A DNA stretch of 64,000 nt. It comes from Pseudoalteromonas sp. T1lg48. GTDB taxonomy: Bacteria; Pseudomonadota; Gammaproteobacteria; Enterobacterales; Alteromonadaceae. A program made the translations under genes and the position numbers. A model generated the notes under the pieces. It saw only the letters and a program-made list of their open reading frames with translations. It had not been told where the DNA came from and ran no database searches. Below, piece after piece: positions 55,174 to 64,000 of the stretch. Where the stretch lies: contig NZ_PQCC01000018.1 of the NCBI RefSeq assembly GCF_002964785.1, positions 62,001-126,000 of the forward strand, written 5' to 3'. How positions within the stretch are numbered: position 1 is the first letter of the stretch; each line of letters begins with the position of its first letter.

Positions 55174-57397
55174 CGCGAGCAAATTCGAGTACCCGGTTAA
55201 TTTAGACGATGCCCTGGCGGCTCTTGAACAGGCCCGAGTGGGCGAGCCGCGCCAGTTGCTGGGTCATCAATGCATAGATGGCGCCTGGTATATTCTAGTT
55301 TATAAACCCGGTGCCGAGTCTGTGGCGGTGGTGTTTACAACGGGCACAACCGAGGCCCAGCGTTATGGCGACTCAGCGCTGTTTTTGGCGCCCAGTAAAG
55401 CCCGGTTTGAACCCTACGAGCTGCTTATTCGCTACCCGCATTTAACCCGTCAGGAGGCGGATCCCTTTAGTCTGCCCTTGGGGTTAAATGCGGACGATCT
55501 TTATTATTTTCGCCAGGGGCAAGAGCAGCAGGCGCAGCGCCATTTAGGCGCACACCCCATGGATATCGATGGCATCCAGGGCGTACGTTTTAGTGTGTGG
55601 GCGCCCAATGCCCAGGCGGTGAGCGTAATAGGCGATTTTAACCATTGGGATAAGCGCCAGCATCCCCTTAGTCGCGTCGATGACTCCGGCGTGTGGGCTA
55701 TTTTTATTCCCTCGGTGCCGCCGGGTAGCTGTTATAAATTCTCCATATACAGTGCCTTAGGTGAGCACCTGGTTAAGGCCGACCCGTATGCCTTGGCCAT
55801 GGAAAAGCCCCCGGCCACCGCATCCATAGTCACCGCTGCGCCAAGGCTTACCCCGCTGAGTCCCGACTATTATGAGCAGCGCAGTGAACGCAATGCCATT
55901 GATGCGCCCATTAGCATCTACGAGGTGCACCTCGGATCCTGGCGGCGCGGTGAAAATAACGTGTATTTAACCTATCGCGAACTGGCGGAGCAACTGCTGC
56001 CTTATGTTGAGGACATGGGCTTTACCCATATTCAATTGATGCCCATCAGCGAATATCCCTTTGACGGCTCCTGGGGCTATCAGGGCATAGGCCTGTTTGC
56101 GCCGAGTGCACGCTTTGGCAGCGCCGAGGATTTCGCCTATTTTTGCGAACGATGCCGCACCGCGGGGATTGGCCTGCTGCTCGATTGGGTTCCCGGGCAC
56201 TTTCCCGGCGACAGCCATGGCCTGGCCCGTTTCGATGGCACCCATTTATATGAGCATGCGGATACCCGCCAGGGCTTCCACCCGGATTGGCACACCTATA
56301 TTTACAATTATGAGCGCCAAGAGGTGCGTAGCTTTTTGGTGTCGAATGCCACCTATTGGCTGGAACAGTTCGCCGTCGATGGCCTGCGTGTCGATGCCGT
56401 CGCCTCCATGTTGTATCTCGATTACAGCCGCGAAAATGGCCAATGGCTGGCGAATAAATACGGTGGCCGCGAAAACCTCGGTGCCATCGACTGTTTGCAG
56501 CAAATCAACAGTGTCTGTTATGCCCGCAACCAGGGGATCATGATGGTGGCGGAAGAGTCCACCGCCTGGCCCGGTGTCACCAACAGCGTTGAGCATGGCG
56601 GCCTGGGCTTTGGCTATAAATGGAATATGGGCTGGATGAATGACTCGCTCAAATACATGCAGCTCGACCCCATCTATCGTCAATACCATCACCATGAAAT
56701 GACGTTTTCATTGGTCTACGCCTTTAGCGAGAACTTTATCCTGCCGCTCAGTCACGACGAGGTGGTACACGGCAAGGGCTCCTTGTTACATAAGATGCCC
56801 GGGGATCTTTGGCAGAAATTCGCTAATCTGCGGGCCTACTACGGTTTTATGTGGGCTCACCCGGGCAAAAAGTTACTGTTTATGGGCGGCGAATTTGCGC
56901 AGCACCATGAATGGAACCACGACATGTCCTTGCAGTGGGATTTGCTGGTGCATGACAGTCACCAGGGCATACAGCGCTGGGTGCGCGACTTGAACCAGGT
57001 GTACCGTCAATTCCGGGCTTTGCATGATAACGACCGTGACCCCAATGGCTTTACTTGGCTGGATGGCGATAACAGCGCGCACAGTATCTTCAGCTTTGTG
57101 CGCACAGCGCGCGATGGTGCCCAGAAGGTGGTTTGCGTGCATAACTTTACGCCTCAGGTGCACCATGATTTTCGCGTCCCCTTACCCGAGTCGGGGCGCT
57201 ACCGGGTGTTGCTCAACAGTGACGACCAGGGCTATGGCGGCAGCGGGGTGGCCGTAATCGCTGATGAAGAGGTTGGGATTGACGCCGAGCCGGTGCCTTG
57301 GTTACAGGAGTCTTACTCGCTGCAACTAAGCCTGGGACCACTGGCCAGTATTTATTTGCTGTGGGAGCGCGAAGTCGATGCAGTGGCTAACCCGTAA
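55163..57397 (+). CDS. glgB: 1,4-alpha-glucan branching enzyme
   Basis: 744 residues, GH13. N1 and CBM48 modules (GVRFSVWAPNAQAVSVIGDF), then the catalytic barrel with DGLRVDAVASMLYLDY (nucleophile Asp), MMVAEESTAWPGV (Glu) and LPLSHDEVVHGK (Asp). It forms alpha-1,6 branches in glycogen. Starts inside malQ and its end overlaps glgX by 20 bases. Confidence 0.97.
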   Translation: MARSASKFEYPVNLDDALAALEQARVGEPRQLLGHQCIDGAWYILVYKPGAESVAVVFTTGTTEAQRYGDSALFLAPSKARFEPYELLIRYPHLTRQEADPFSLPLGLNADDLYYFRQGQEQQAQRHLGAHPMDIDGIQGVRFSVWAPNAQAVSVIGDFNHWDKRQHPLSRVDDSGVWAIFIPSVPPGSCYKFSIYSALGEHLVKADPYALAMEKPPATASIVTAAPRLTPLSPDYYEQRSERNAIDAPISIYEVHLGSWRRGENNVYLTYRELAEQLLPYVEDMGFTHIQLMPISEYPFDGSWGYQGIGLFAPSARFGSAEDFAYFCERCRTAGIGLLLDWVPGHFPGDSHGLARFDGTHLYEHADTRQGFHPDWHTYIYNYERQEVRSFLVSNATYWLEQFAVDGLRVDAVASMLYLDYSRENGQWLANKYGGRENLGAIDCLQQINSVCYARNQGIMMVAEESTAWPGVTNSVEHGGLGFGYKWNMGWMNDSLKYMQLDPIYRQYHHHEMTFSLVYAFSENFILPLSHDEVVHGKGSLLHKMPGDLWQKFANLRAYYGFMWAHPGKKLLFMGGEFAQHHEWNHDMSLQWDLLVHDSHQGIQRWVRDLNQVYRQFRALHDNDRDPNGFTWLDGDNSAHSIFSFVRTARDGAQKVVCVHNFTPQVHHDFRVPLPESGRYRVLLNSDDQGYGGSGVAVIADEEVGIDAEPVPWLQESYSLQLSLGPLASIYLLWEREVDAVANP

Positions 57398-59492
57398 CGG
57401 CAAAACTGACCCCTTGGGCGCTTCGGTCAATGCCGAGGGCGTGAACTTTTGTGTTTTTGCCGAGCATGCTGAGTCTGTGTCTCTGTCCCTGTATGACCAC
57501 TCCGGCCATAGCGAAGTGGCTCGAGTGCCTTTGCATCGCGGCGAAGCCGGGCTTTGGAGTGTGCAAATCGATGGCCTTCACGCGGGGCAGCTCTATGGCT
57601 ATCGGGTGCATGGCCCATTTGCCCCACAACAAGGTCAGCTCTACAACGCCAATAAGCTCCTTATCGATCCATATAGTTATGCGCTCCATGGGGAGTTTCA
57701 GCCCAGCGTGCGCCATCGCGCCATCGATGAGCAGGGCGTTTTATGCCCCTTGGACAATGCGCATCTTATGCCTAAATCCAAGGTATGTCAGGCGACCCCT
57801 TATACCGGCAAGCGCCCAGACATCCCCTGGTCGGAAACGGTGATTTACGAGTGCCATGTTAAGGGTTGGTCGGCGCGCCACAACTGCATTAGCCCGGCCA
57901 AGCGCGGTACCTTTTTAGCCTTGGCCGAAGACACCTTTATTGAGCATGTGAAGGCCTTAGGGGTCACCAGTGTCGAGCTGATGCCGGTACACGAATTTAT
58001 CAGTGAGCCGTTTTTGGCGCCGTTAGGGCTTAGTAATTACTGGGGATACAACACCCTGAGCTATTTTGCTCCGCATCGGGACTATGCCCTGGATCACCCA
58101 GTGCAGGAGTTTACCGAGATGGTCAGCAAGCTGCACAGCGAGGGTTTGGAGGTGATCATCGATGTAGTCTACAACCACAGCAGTGAAGGCGCCTTGCTTG
58201 GGCCTTGTTGTCACCTGCGCGGATTTGATAACCGGGCCTATTATCGCCTTGATGGCCAAGGCCAGTATATCAACGACACCGGCTGCGGTAATACCCTGGC
58301 GCTGGAGCATCCGCAAACCCTGCAATTGGTGCTTGATAGCCTGCGCTACTGGTACCAGGTATTGGGCGTAGACGGTTTTCGCTTTGATCTGGCGCCTATC
58401 CTTGGTCGCAATAAACGCGGTTTTAATGCTGCCCACAGTTTCTTTCAATGTCTGGCGCAAGACCCCATTTTGCGCCGCGCCAAGGTCATTGCAGAGCCCT
58501 GGGATATAGGCCCGGGCGGCTATCAACTGGGGGCGTTCGCGCCGCCGTGGCGGGAGTGGAACGACCAATATCGTGATGTGGTGCGCCGTTTTTGGCGCGG
58601 CGATGCCGATATGTTGGGGCTGCTGGCCAAACGCCTGCATGGCTCGGCGGATATCTTCGTCAATCGCCCCCCGAGCAGCAGCATTAATTTTATTGTCAGC
58701 CACGATGGTTTTACCCTGACCGATCTGGTCAGTTATGAGCACAAGCATAATCAGGCCAATGGCGAGCATAACCGCGATGGCCACAGTGCTAACTACAGCT
58801 GTAATTATGGTGTCGAAGGGCATAGCCAGGACCCGCAAGTTAAGGCGCGTCGCCTAAAAGCACAAAAGAATCTGCTGCTTACCCTGCTGCTTTCTAAGGG
58901 GGTACCCATGCTCAGTGCCGGCAGTGAGCTAGGTCATACCCAGGGCGGCAATAATAATGCCTATTGTCAGGATAACGCCATTAGCTGGCTGGCCTGGCAC
59001 GATTACAACAGTCACCATCCCTTGGCGAGTTTTATCAGCGAGGTGCTGACCTTACGTCGTTACTTCGCCATTTTTACCCTGGACAGGCATGTCCATCCGG
59101 ACGATCCCCGCTTTAGTTTGCTCTGGTATCGCCCCGATGGCACACAAATGCAAACCCAGGATTGGCACGATGCCAGCCTGCATACCCTGATCTACACCCT
59201 GGTCGATAACGAGCGTCAGCAGAGTTTGGCCATAGTGTTACACCGAGGTGGCAGTGAACGCACCTTGCGTTTGCCGCCTTTGGTCTTGAGCTCAGATGCG
59301 CCCGAACCTGGTGATGAGTGCGTACCAGGGCGCTGGCACTGCGTACTCAGCAGTGATAGCCACACCTTGGGTGAGAGCGATAAGCGCACGCCACCGGACC
59401 TCTACGAGGGCGACGAACTGACCCTGAGCCCGGGTTCCAGCTCGGTATTTAGCAATATTCCCTGGCCGCAAATAGTGAGACCTTCAGCATGA
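57378..59492 (+). CDS. glgX: Glycogen debranching enzyme
   Basis: 704 residues, GH13 isoamylase type. CBM48 start (GVNFCVFAEHAESVSLSLYD), PVHEFISEPFL, DVVYNHSSEG, catalytic VDGFRFDLAPILGR, AEPWDIGPGGYQLG and VSHDGFTLTDLVSYEHKHN. It hydrolyses alpha-1,6 branches of phosphorylase limit dextrins. Start lies inside glgB; the end overlaps glgP by 4 bases. Confidence 0.96.
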   Translation: MQWLTRNGKTDPLGASVNAEGVNFCVFAEHAESVSLSLYDHSGHSEVARVPLHRGEAGLWSVQIDGLHAGQLYGYRVHGPFAPQQGQLYNANKLLIDPYSYALHGEFQPSVRHRAIDEQGVLCPLDNAHLMPKSKVCQATPYTGKRPDIPWSETVIYECHVKGWSARHNCISPAKRGTFLALAEDTFIEHVKALGVTSVELMPVHEFISEPFLAPLGLSNYWGYNTLSYFAPHRDYALDHPVQEFTEMVSKLHSEGLEVIIDVVYNHSSEGALLGPCCHLRGFDNRAYYRLDGQGQYINDTGCGNTLALEHPQTLQLVLDSLRYWYQVLGVDGFRFDLAPILGRNKRGFNAAHSFFQCLAQDPILRRAKVIAEPWDIGPGGYQLGAFAPPWREWNDQYRDVVRRFWRGDADMLGLLAKRLHGSADIFVNRPPSSSINFIVSHDGFTLTDLVSYEHKHNQANGEHNRDGHSANYSCNYGVEGHSQDPQVKARRLKAQKNLLLTLLLSKGVPMLSAGSELGHTQGGNNNAYCQDNAISWLAWHDYNSHHPLASFISEVLTLRRYFAIFTLDRHVHPDDPRFSLLWYRPDGTQMQTQDWHDASLHTLIYTLVDNERQQSLAIVLHRGGSERTLRLPPLVLSSDAPEPGDECVPGRWHCVLSSDSHTLGESDKRTPPDLYEGDELTLSPGSSSVFSNIPWPQIVRPSA

Positions 59493-61978
59493 CAAAACCT
59501 GCACCACAATGCCAACCCTACGACTGGCAAGAAGCCCCCTTGCTCGACAGCCAAACCCTGGCCGTCGACCTGGCTCGGCACTTTCACTACACCCTGGGTC
59601 GCGACAAGGTAGGGGAGTCGCAGCATTATCTTTATCAGGCTCTGGCGCTGACCATACGCGACCGCTTGGTGGCACGCATGCGTCATACCCGTAATGACAA
59701 TGCCGACAAACGCAGCGTCTCCTATCTGTCCTTGGAGTTTTTAATTGGCCGCAGCCTGAATAACGCCATTTTAAATCTCGATTTGGCCGATGAAGTTACG
59801 GCGGCATTGGCAAACTACTGCGCCGAGCTGGAGCACGTGGCCGATGCCGAGCACGATGCCGGCCTGGGTAATGGCGGCCTTGGGCGCCTGGCGGCGTGTT
59901 TTCTCGATAGCTGTGCGGCCATGGGGCTGCCGGTGACCGGTTACGGTATTCGCTATGAATATGGCATGTTTAATCAGCGCCTGGACAATGGCTATCAGGT
60001 AGAGCAACCGGATCACTGGTTGCATGAGGGTCACCCCTGGGAGCTACCGGCGCCGGACCAAACGGTGCGGGTTAAATTTTTCGGCCATGTGGAAGTGTAT
60101 AAGGACGCCAGCGGGCGCAGCCATCGCGTGTGGGTCGACACCCATGATGTGTTTGCCGTGCCCTACGATGTGCCTGTACCGGGCAGTGGCAATGACGTGG
60201 TCAACACCTTAAGACTATGGAAAAGCGAAGCCACCGATGAGTTTGACCTGAGTGAATTCAATGCCGGGGGCTATGCCGAGGCGGTAGCGAAGAAGAACCT
60301 GGCAGAACAGATCTCTATGGTGCTCTATCCCAACGATGCCTCGGAAAACGGCAAAGAGTTGCGCCTGCGCCAGCAATACTTCTTATGCAGTGCGTCCTTG
60401 CAGGACAGGCTGAAGATCTGGTGTGAAAAGCATGGCGACGATTTTACCGAGTTTGCCGATTATCACGTGTTTCAGCTTAACGACACCCACCCGAGTATTG
60501 CCGTGGCCGAGTTGATGCGTTTGCTGATTGATGAGCACGCGCTCGACTGGCCGCAGGCCTGGGATATCACCACTAAAACCATGGCCTACACCAACCACAC
60601 CCTGTTGCCGGAAGCCTTGGAAAAATGGTCGGTGGCCTTGTTTGCCAGGCTGCTACCGCGTTTGCTTGAGATCATCTATGAGATCAATGCCCGTTTCCTC
60701 GTCGAGGTGGCCAAGCAATGGCCTGGGTGCAGTGACAAGCAAAGAGCGATGTCATTAATCGAGGAGGGCGCGGAGCCTCAGGTGCGCATGGCGTATCTGG
60801 CCATCGTTGGCAGTTACTCGGTCAATGGCGTGGCAGCGCTGCACAGTCAGTTACTGCGCCAAAACCTGTTTAAAGACTTTTACGAGTTATGGCCGCATAA
60901 ATTCAATAACAAGACCAATGGGGTGACCCCAAGGCGCTGGCTGATGCATTGCAATCCCCGGCTGGCGGCGTTGATCACCAGCAAGATAGGATCGCACTGG
61001 CAAGATGACTTCAGCGACATCAGCAAACTGCGCCGTTATTATGACGAGCCGCAATTGCTGGCCCAGTGGCAGCAGGTAAAACAGGCCAATAAGCAGCGCC
61101 TGTGCGCCCTGGTGCAGTCGCAATGCGGTGTCGAATTTGACGCCAACATGCTATTTGACGTTCAGGTTAAACGCATTCACGAATACAAACGCCAGTTGCT
61201 CAATATTCTCCACGTTATCCATCTGTATCGACGCATTTGTGATGGCGACACCGACAACATGGTGCCGCGCTGTGTGCTCATTGGTGGCAAGGCGGCGCCG
61301 GGCTATTTTATGGCTAAGCAGATCATCAAGTTGATCAGCAATGTGGCGGCGACCATCAATAACGATGCCAAAGCCAGGCCCTGGCTCAGGGTGGCGTTTT
61401 TGCCCAACTATAATGTCACCGCCATGGAAACCATTTGTCCGGCGGCGGATCTCTCCGAGCAAATCTCCACTGCGGGTAAGGAGGCCTCGGGCACCGGCAA
61501 TATGAAATTTATGATGAACGGCGCAATTACTATAGGCACCTTGGACGGTGCCAATGTGGAGATGCGTGACGCCTTGGGGGGCGAGCATTTCTTTGTATTT
61601 GGTGCCGAGATTGATCAGGTCGATACCATTCGCAGTCACTACAACGCCAAGGACATCATCGCCGGAGATGAGAATTTATCCGCCGTGCTGGCGCTGCTAA
61701 AAAGCGGCCATTTCAACCTCTGTGAGCCGGGGATCTTCGACTCAATCCTGGCGGCGCTTTACAGCGATTCGGATCCCTGGCTGACCTGTTACGACTTTGC
61801 CGATTATTGCCAGGCGCAGGAGCGCGTCAGCAAAGCCTACGAGGATAAACAAGGTTGGACGCAAATGAGTGTGTTAAACACCGCCGCATCCGGCCCGTTT
61901 TCCAGTGACCGAACCATTGCCCAATACAGTCAAGAGATTTGGCGCCTAAGCCCGATTGCTTCACCCCAAGGAGAATAG
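59489..61978 (+). CDS. glgP: Glycogen/maltodextrin phosphorylase
   Basis: 829 residues, GT35. [16 protein letters not shown] near the start, [12 protein letters not shown], and the PLP site [17 protein letters not shown] with the Schiff-base Lys, followed by [11 protein letters not shown]. It releases glucose-1-phosphate from glucan ends. ATGA-type 4-base overlap with glgX shows tight coupling. Confidence 0.97.
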   Translation: MTKPAPQCQPYDWQEAPLLDSQTLAVDLARHFHYTLGRDKVGESQHYLYQALALTIRDRLVARMRHTRNDNADKRSVSYLSLEFLIGRSLNNAILNLDLADEVTAALANYCAELEHVADAEHDAGLGNGGLGRLAACFLDSCAAMGLPVTGYGIRYEYGMFNQRLDNGYQVEQPDHWLHEGHPWELPAPDQTVRVKFFGHVEVYKDASGRSHRVWVDTHDVFAVPYDVPVPGSGNDVVNTLRLWKSEATDEFDLSEFNAGGYAEAVAKKNLAEQISMVLYPNDASENGKELRLRQQYFLCSASLQDRLKIWCEKHGDDFTEFADYHVFQLNDTHPSIAVAELMRLLIDEHALDWPQAWDITTKTMAYTNHTLLPEALEKWSVALFARLLPRLLEIIYEINARFLVEVAKQWPGCSDKQRAMSLIEEGAEPQVRMAYLAIVGSYSVNGVAALHSQLLRQNLFKDFYELWPHKFNNKTNGVTPRRWLMHCNPRLAALITSKIGSHWQDDFSDISKLRRYYDEPQLLAQWQQVKQANKQRLCALVQSQCGVEFDANMLFDVQVKRIHEYKRQLLNILHVIHLYRRICDGDTDNMVPRCVLIGGKAAPGYFMAKQIIKLISNVAATINNDAKARPWLRVAFLPNYNVTAMETICPAADLSEQISTAGKEASGTGNMKFMMNGAITIGTLDGANVEMRDALGGEHFFVFGAEIDQVDTIRSHYNAKDIIAGDENLSAVLALLKSGHFNLCEPGIFDSILAALYSDSDPWLTCYDFADYCQAQERVSKAYEDKQGWTQMSVLNTAASGPFSSDRTIAQYSQEIWRLSPIASPQGE

Positions 61979-61979
61979 T

Positions 61980-63272
61980 ATGCCCAGTTATGCCAATCGC
62001 TATATTAGTAACCTGACCCGTGATACCTATGCCTTGATCCTCGCCGGTGGCCGAGGCTCGCGCCTGCACGAGCTCACCGACTGGCGTGCCAAGCCGGCGG
62101 TGTATTTTGGCGGCAAACACAGGATCATCGACTTTCCGCTCTCAAACTGTATTAACTCAGGTATACGCCGTGTCGGCGTGGCTACTCAGTATAAGTCGCA
62201 CTCGCTTATTCGCCATGTGCAACGCGCCTGGGGTCATTTCAAAAAGGAGCTGGGTGAGTCGGTGGAAATTCTACCGGCGTCGCAGCGTTACGGTGATGAC
62301 TGGTATTGTGGTACCGCCGATGCGGTGTTCCAGAATATGGATATTATTCGCCACGACTTGCCGCGCTATGTGATGATTTTATCCGGCGATCATGTCTATC
62401 GCATGGACTATGGTGCTCTGTTGGCCAAGCATGTGGAAACGGGTGCCGACATGACGGTGTGTTGTATCGAGGTGGATAGTCAGGACGCGGCGAACACCTT
62501 TGGGGTGATGACGGTGGATGAACATAATCAAATCCGCCGCTTCGATGAAAAGCCGTCGGTGCCCAATGAAATTCCCGGCAAGAGTGGCCGCTGTCTGGCA
62601 TCCATGGGTAACTATGTGTTCAACACCGAGTTTTTGTTCGAGCAATTAAAAAAGGATGCACAAAATTCCTGCTCGGGCCGTGATTTCGGTCACGACATTA
62701 TTCCTGCACTTATCGATAAACATAAGGTCTTTGCCTTTCCGTTTACCGACCCGAATATGTCGGGGCAACCCTATTGGCGCGATGTGGGCACCCTGGACTC
62801 GTTCTGGGAGGCGAACATGGAGCTGGTATCGCCAGAGCCAAAGCTTGATCTTTATGACCCAAGCTGGCCAATTTGGACGTATCAGGAGCAACTGCCGCCG
62901 GCCAAGTTTATTTTCGATGATGATGACCGTCGCGGCATGGCGGTGGACTCCACGGTATCCGGCGGCTGTATTATTTCCGGTTCAACGGTGCGTAAATCCC
63001 TGTTGTTCTCCAATGTCTATGTGCATTCCTACTGTGAAATAGAAGAGGCGGTGGTGTTGCCCGGGGTGGTGGTTAACCGCAATTGCCGTATAAAACGGGC
63101 GATCATCGACCGCAGCTGTAAGATTCCGGCGGGTCTGCACATAGGCGTCGACCATGATCAGGACCGCGCCAACGGCTTTAGGGTGTCTAATAACGGCATC
63201 GTGCTGGTGACCCGCGATATGCTCGCGGCCTTGGCGGCAAAGACCAACAGCGCCGAGCAGCAAAGGGCCTAG
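61980..63272 (+). CDS. glgC: Glucose-1-phosphate adenylyltransferase
   Basis: 430 residues from ATG 61980, preceded by AAGGAG 6 bases upstream; the frame could extend back into glgP but without a ribosome-binding site. Nucleotide motif [49 protein letters not shown] and [10 protein letters not shown] are present, then the C-terminal left-handed helix. It makes ADP-glucose, the committed step in glycogen synthesis. Confidence 0.97.
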   Translation: MPSYANRYISNLTRDTYALILAGGRGSRLHELTDWRAKPAVYFGGKHRIIDFPLSNCINSGIRRVGVATQYKSHSLIRHVQRAWGHFKKELGESVEILPASQRYGDDWYCGTADAVFQNMDIIRHDLPRYVMILSGDHVYRMDYGALLAKHVETGADMTVCCIEVDSQDAANTFGVMTVDEHNQIRRFDEKPSVPNEIPGKSGRCLASMGNYVFNTEFLFEQLKKDAQNSCSGRDFGHDIIPALIDKHKVFAFPFTDPNMSGQPYWRDVGTLDSFWEANMELVSPEPKLDLYDPSWPIWTYQEQLPPAKFIFDDDDRRGMAVDSTVSGGCIISGSTVRKSLLFSNVYVHSYCEIEEAVVLPGVVVNRNCRIKRAIIDRSCKIPAGLHIGVDHDQDRANGFRVSNNGIVLVTRDMLAALAAKTNSAEQQRA

Positions 63273-63277
63273 TTCTT

Positions 63278-64000
63278 ATGAGTGCAGTATTATTTGTAAG
63301 TAGCGAAAGCGCCGCGATTAGCGGCGCCAAGGTAGGGGGCGTTGCCGATGTGGTTGCCGAGGTGTCAAAGGCCATCGCCGAGGTAAATGCAGGTCTCAGC
63401 GGTAATGGGGTACAGGTGGTGCTTCCCGAGTACGCCTGCCTGGAGTTAGCTGAGCGCACGCTTTGCGGTCAATACTCGGTGAACTTTGCCGGCAATCAGC
63501 TAACCCTGAATTTATATCGGGTGCTGGTGGAGCAGGGGGTGACGCACTATGTATTGAGCCACCCTTGGCTTAATAGCGCCGAGGTGTATCACAATGACAC
63601 GGATAATCGCCCCTTCGCTGCGGATGCCAGCAAGTTCGCATTATTCTGCGTGGGGGTGGCCGAGGCCATAAAGCAGGGTGCCTTTGGCGCTCTTGATGTG
63701 CTGCATCTGCATGACTGGCACAGCGCCACCTTGGCAGTGCTAAGGGCGTTTGCGCCTCAGTATGAGTGCTTGCAAGGGTTGCGCACCGTTTATACGGTGC
63801 ATAACCTGGCGCTGCAGGGCACGCGCCCGTTTAGCGGCGATGAGTCATCGCTGCAAACCTGGTTCCCCTGGCTGGGTTATGATGGTCAGCAAATCTGCGA
63901 TCCGCACTACCTGCACTGCTATAACCCGGTGCGCGCGGCCATTACTTTGTGCGATAAAATTCACCTGGTGTCGCCAACGTATGTTGAGGAAGTATTGCAA
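63278..64000 (+). CDS. glgA: Glycogen synthase GlgA, 5' part (cut by window edge)
   Basis: 241 codons are visible from ATG 63278, 5 bases after glgC. MSAVLFVSSESAA, AKVGGVADVVAEVSKA (the ADP-glucose-binding KxGGLxD motif with Leu replaced by Val) and LHLHDWHSATLAVLRAFAPQ, VYTVHNLALQG are GT5 hallmarks. It elongates glycogen from ADP-glucose. The window ends inside the gene. Confidence 0.95.
   Translation, partial: MSAVLFVSSESAAISGAKVGGVADVVAEVSKAIAEVNAGLSGNGVQVVLPEYACLELAERTLCGQYSVNFAGNQLTLNLYRVLVEQGVTHYVLSHPWLNSAEVYHNDTDNRPFAADASKFALFCVGVAEAIKQGAFGALDVLHLHDWHSATLAVLRAFAPQYECLQGLRTVYTVHNLALQGTRPFSGDESSLQTWFPWLGYDGQQICDPHYLHCYNPVRAAITLCDKIHLVSPTYVEEVLQ

Noticed and set aside
58023..58838. 271-codon open frame on the minus strand inside glgX
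   Set aside because: Fully overlaps the conserved glgX catalytic domain; it is an antisense shadow typical of GC-rich codon bias, with no ribosome-binding site or family resemblance.
1..64000. tRNA, rRNA, CRISPR arrays, IS elements, prophage
   Set aside because: I saw no cloverleaf-like gene, regularly spaced repeats, transposase or phage genes; this is a by-eye negative, not a software scan.

Overview
The window is bacterial and looks like a marine gammaproteobacterium of the Alteromonadales type (Shewanella/Pseudoalteromonas/Ferrimonas neighbourhood; I cannot fix the genus). Pointers are a ccoNOQP cbb3 oxidase, a large TonB-dependent receptor with strongly biased codons, a second SecDF pair, CsiV beside Mfd, NhaD, a lysine riboswitch before lysC and a full glycogen operon. 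Coding density is high. I see no tRNA, rRNA, CRISPR array or recognisable IS element.

Layout. 1-5.1 kb (minus): cbb3 oxidase structural operon ccoNOQP followed by ccoH and the 5' part of the copper ATPase ccoI; ccoO carries an apparent 1-base frameshift. 5.4-10.5 kb (plus): an unknown lipoprotein, a TonB-dependent receptor and an unknown membrane protein. 10.5-17.5 kb (minus): aguA-aguB-mfd-csiV and two small envelope genes, tightly packed and co-oriented. 17.7-23.6 kb: a PilZ-like protein, an RND efflux pair and its divergent TetR regulator with a candidate operator. 23.6-30.5 kb: a glutamate-type dehydrogenase, an unlinked secDF pair, cytochrome b561 and small genes. 30.6-35.2 kb (minus): an mksF-mksE-mksB condensin operon without the MksG/JetD nuclease subunit. 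35.5-45.7 kb: nhaD (frameshifted), a PanE-like reductase, lysine riboswitch-lysC, a 4'-phosphopantetheinyl transferase (frameshifted), an NSS-family transporter, D-lactate dehydrogenase, glutathione peroxidase, a 3-hydroxyisobutyrate dehydrogenase-like oxidoreductase and sbcB.

45.75-50.05 kb is a visibly AT-richer segment with a broken small ORF, an anchored unknown protein and an M16 metallopeptidase. It is bracketed by an imperfect ~50 bp direct repeat and looks acquired. 50.1-52.4 kb holds four small housekeeping or unknown genes, one a DUF922-type protein that lacks its expected zinc motif. 52.8-64 kb (plus) is one continuous glycogen/maltodextrin operon: a CBM48 mini-protein, malQ, glgB, glgX, glgP, glgC and glgA (cut by the window end). 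It would cover ADP-glucose synthesis, polymerisation, branching, debranching, phosphorolysis and maltodextrin recycling.

Three conserved genes (ccoO, nhaD, the PPTase) are each broken at a short homopolymer run (A4, T5, C4). The simplest reading is assembly consensus indels, not three natural inactivations. The best candidates for novelty are the repeat-flanked 4.2 kb segment, the nuclease-less Mks operon and the metal-site-less DUF922 protein; I did not find a convincing wholly new multi-gene system.
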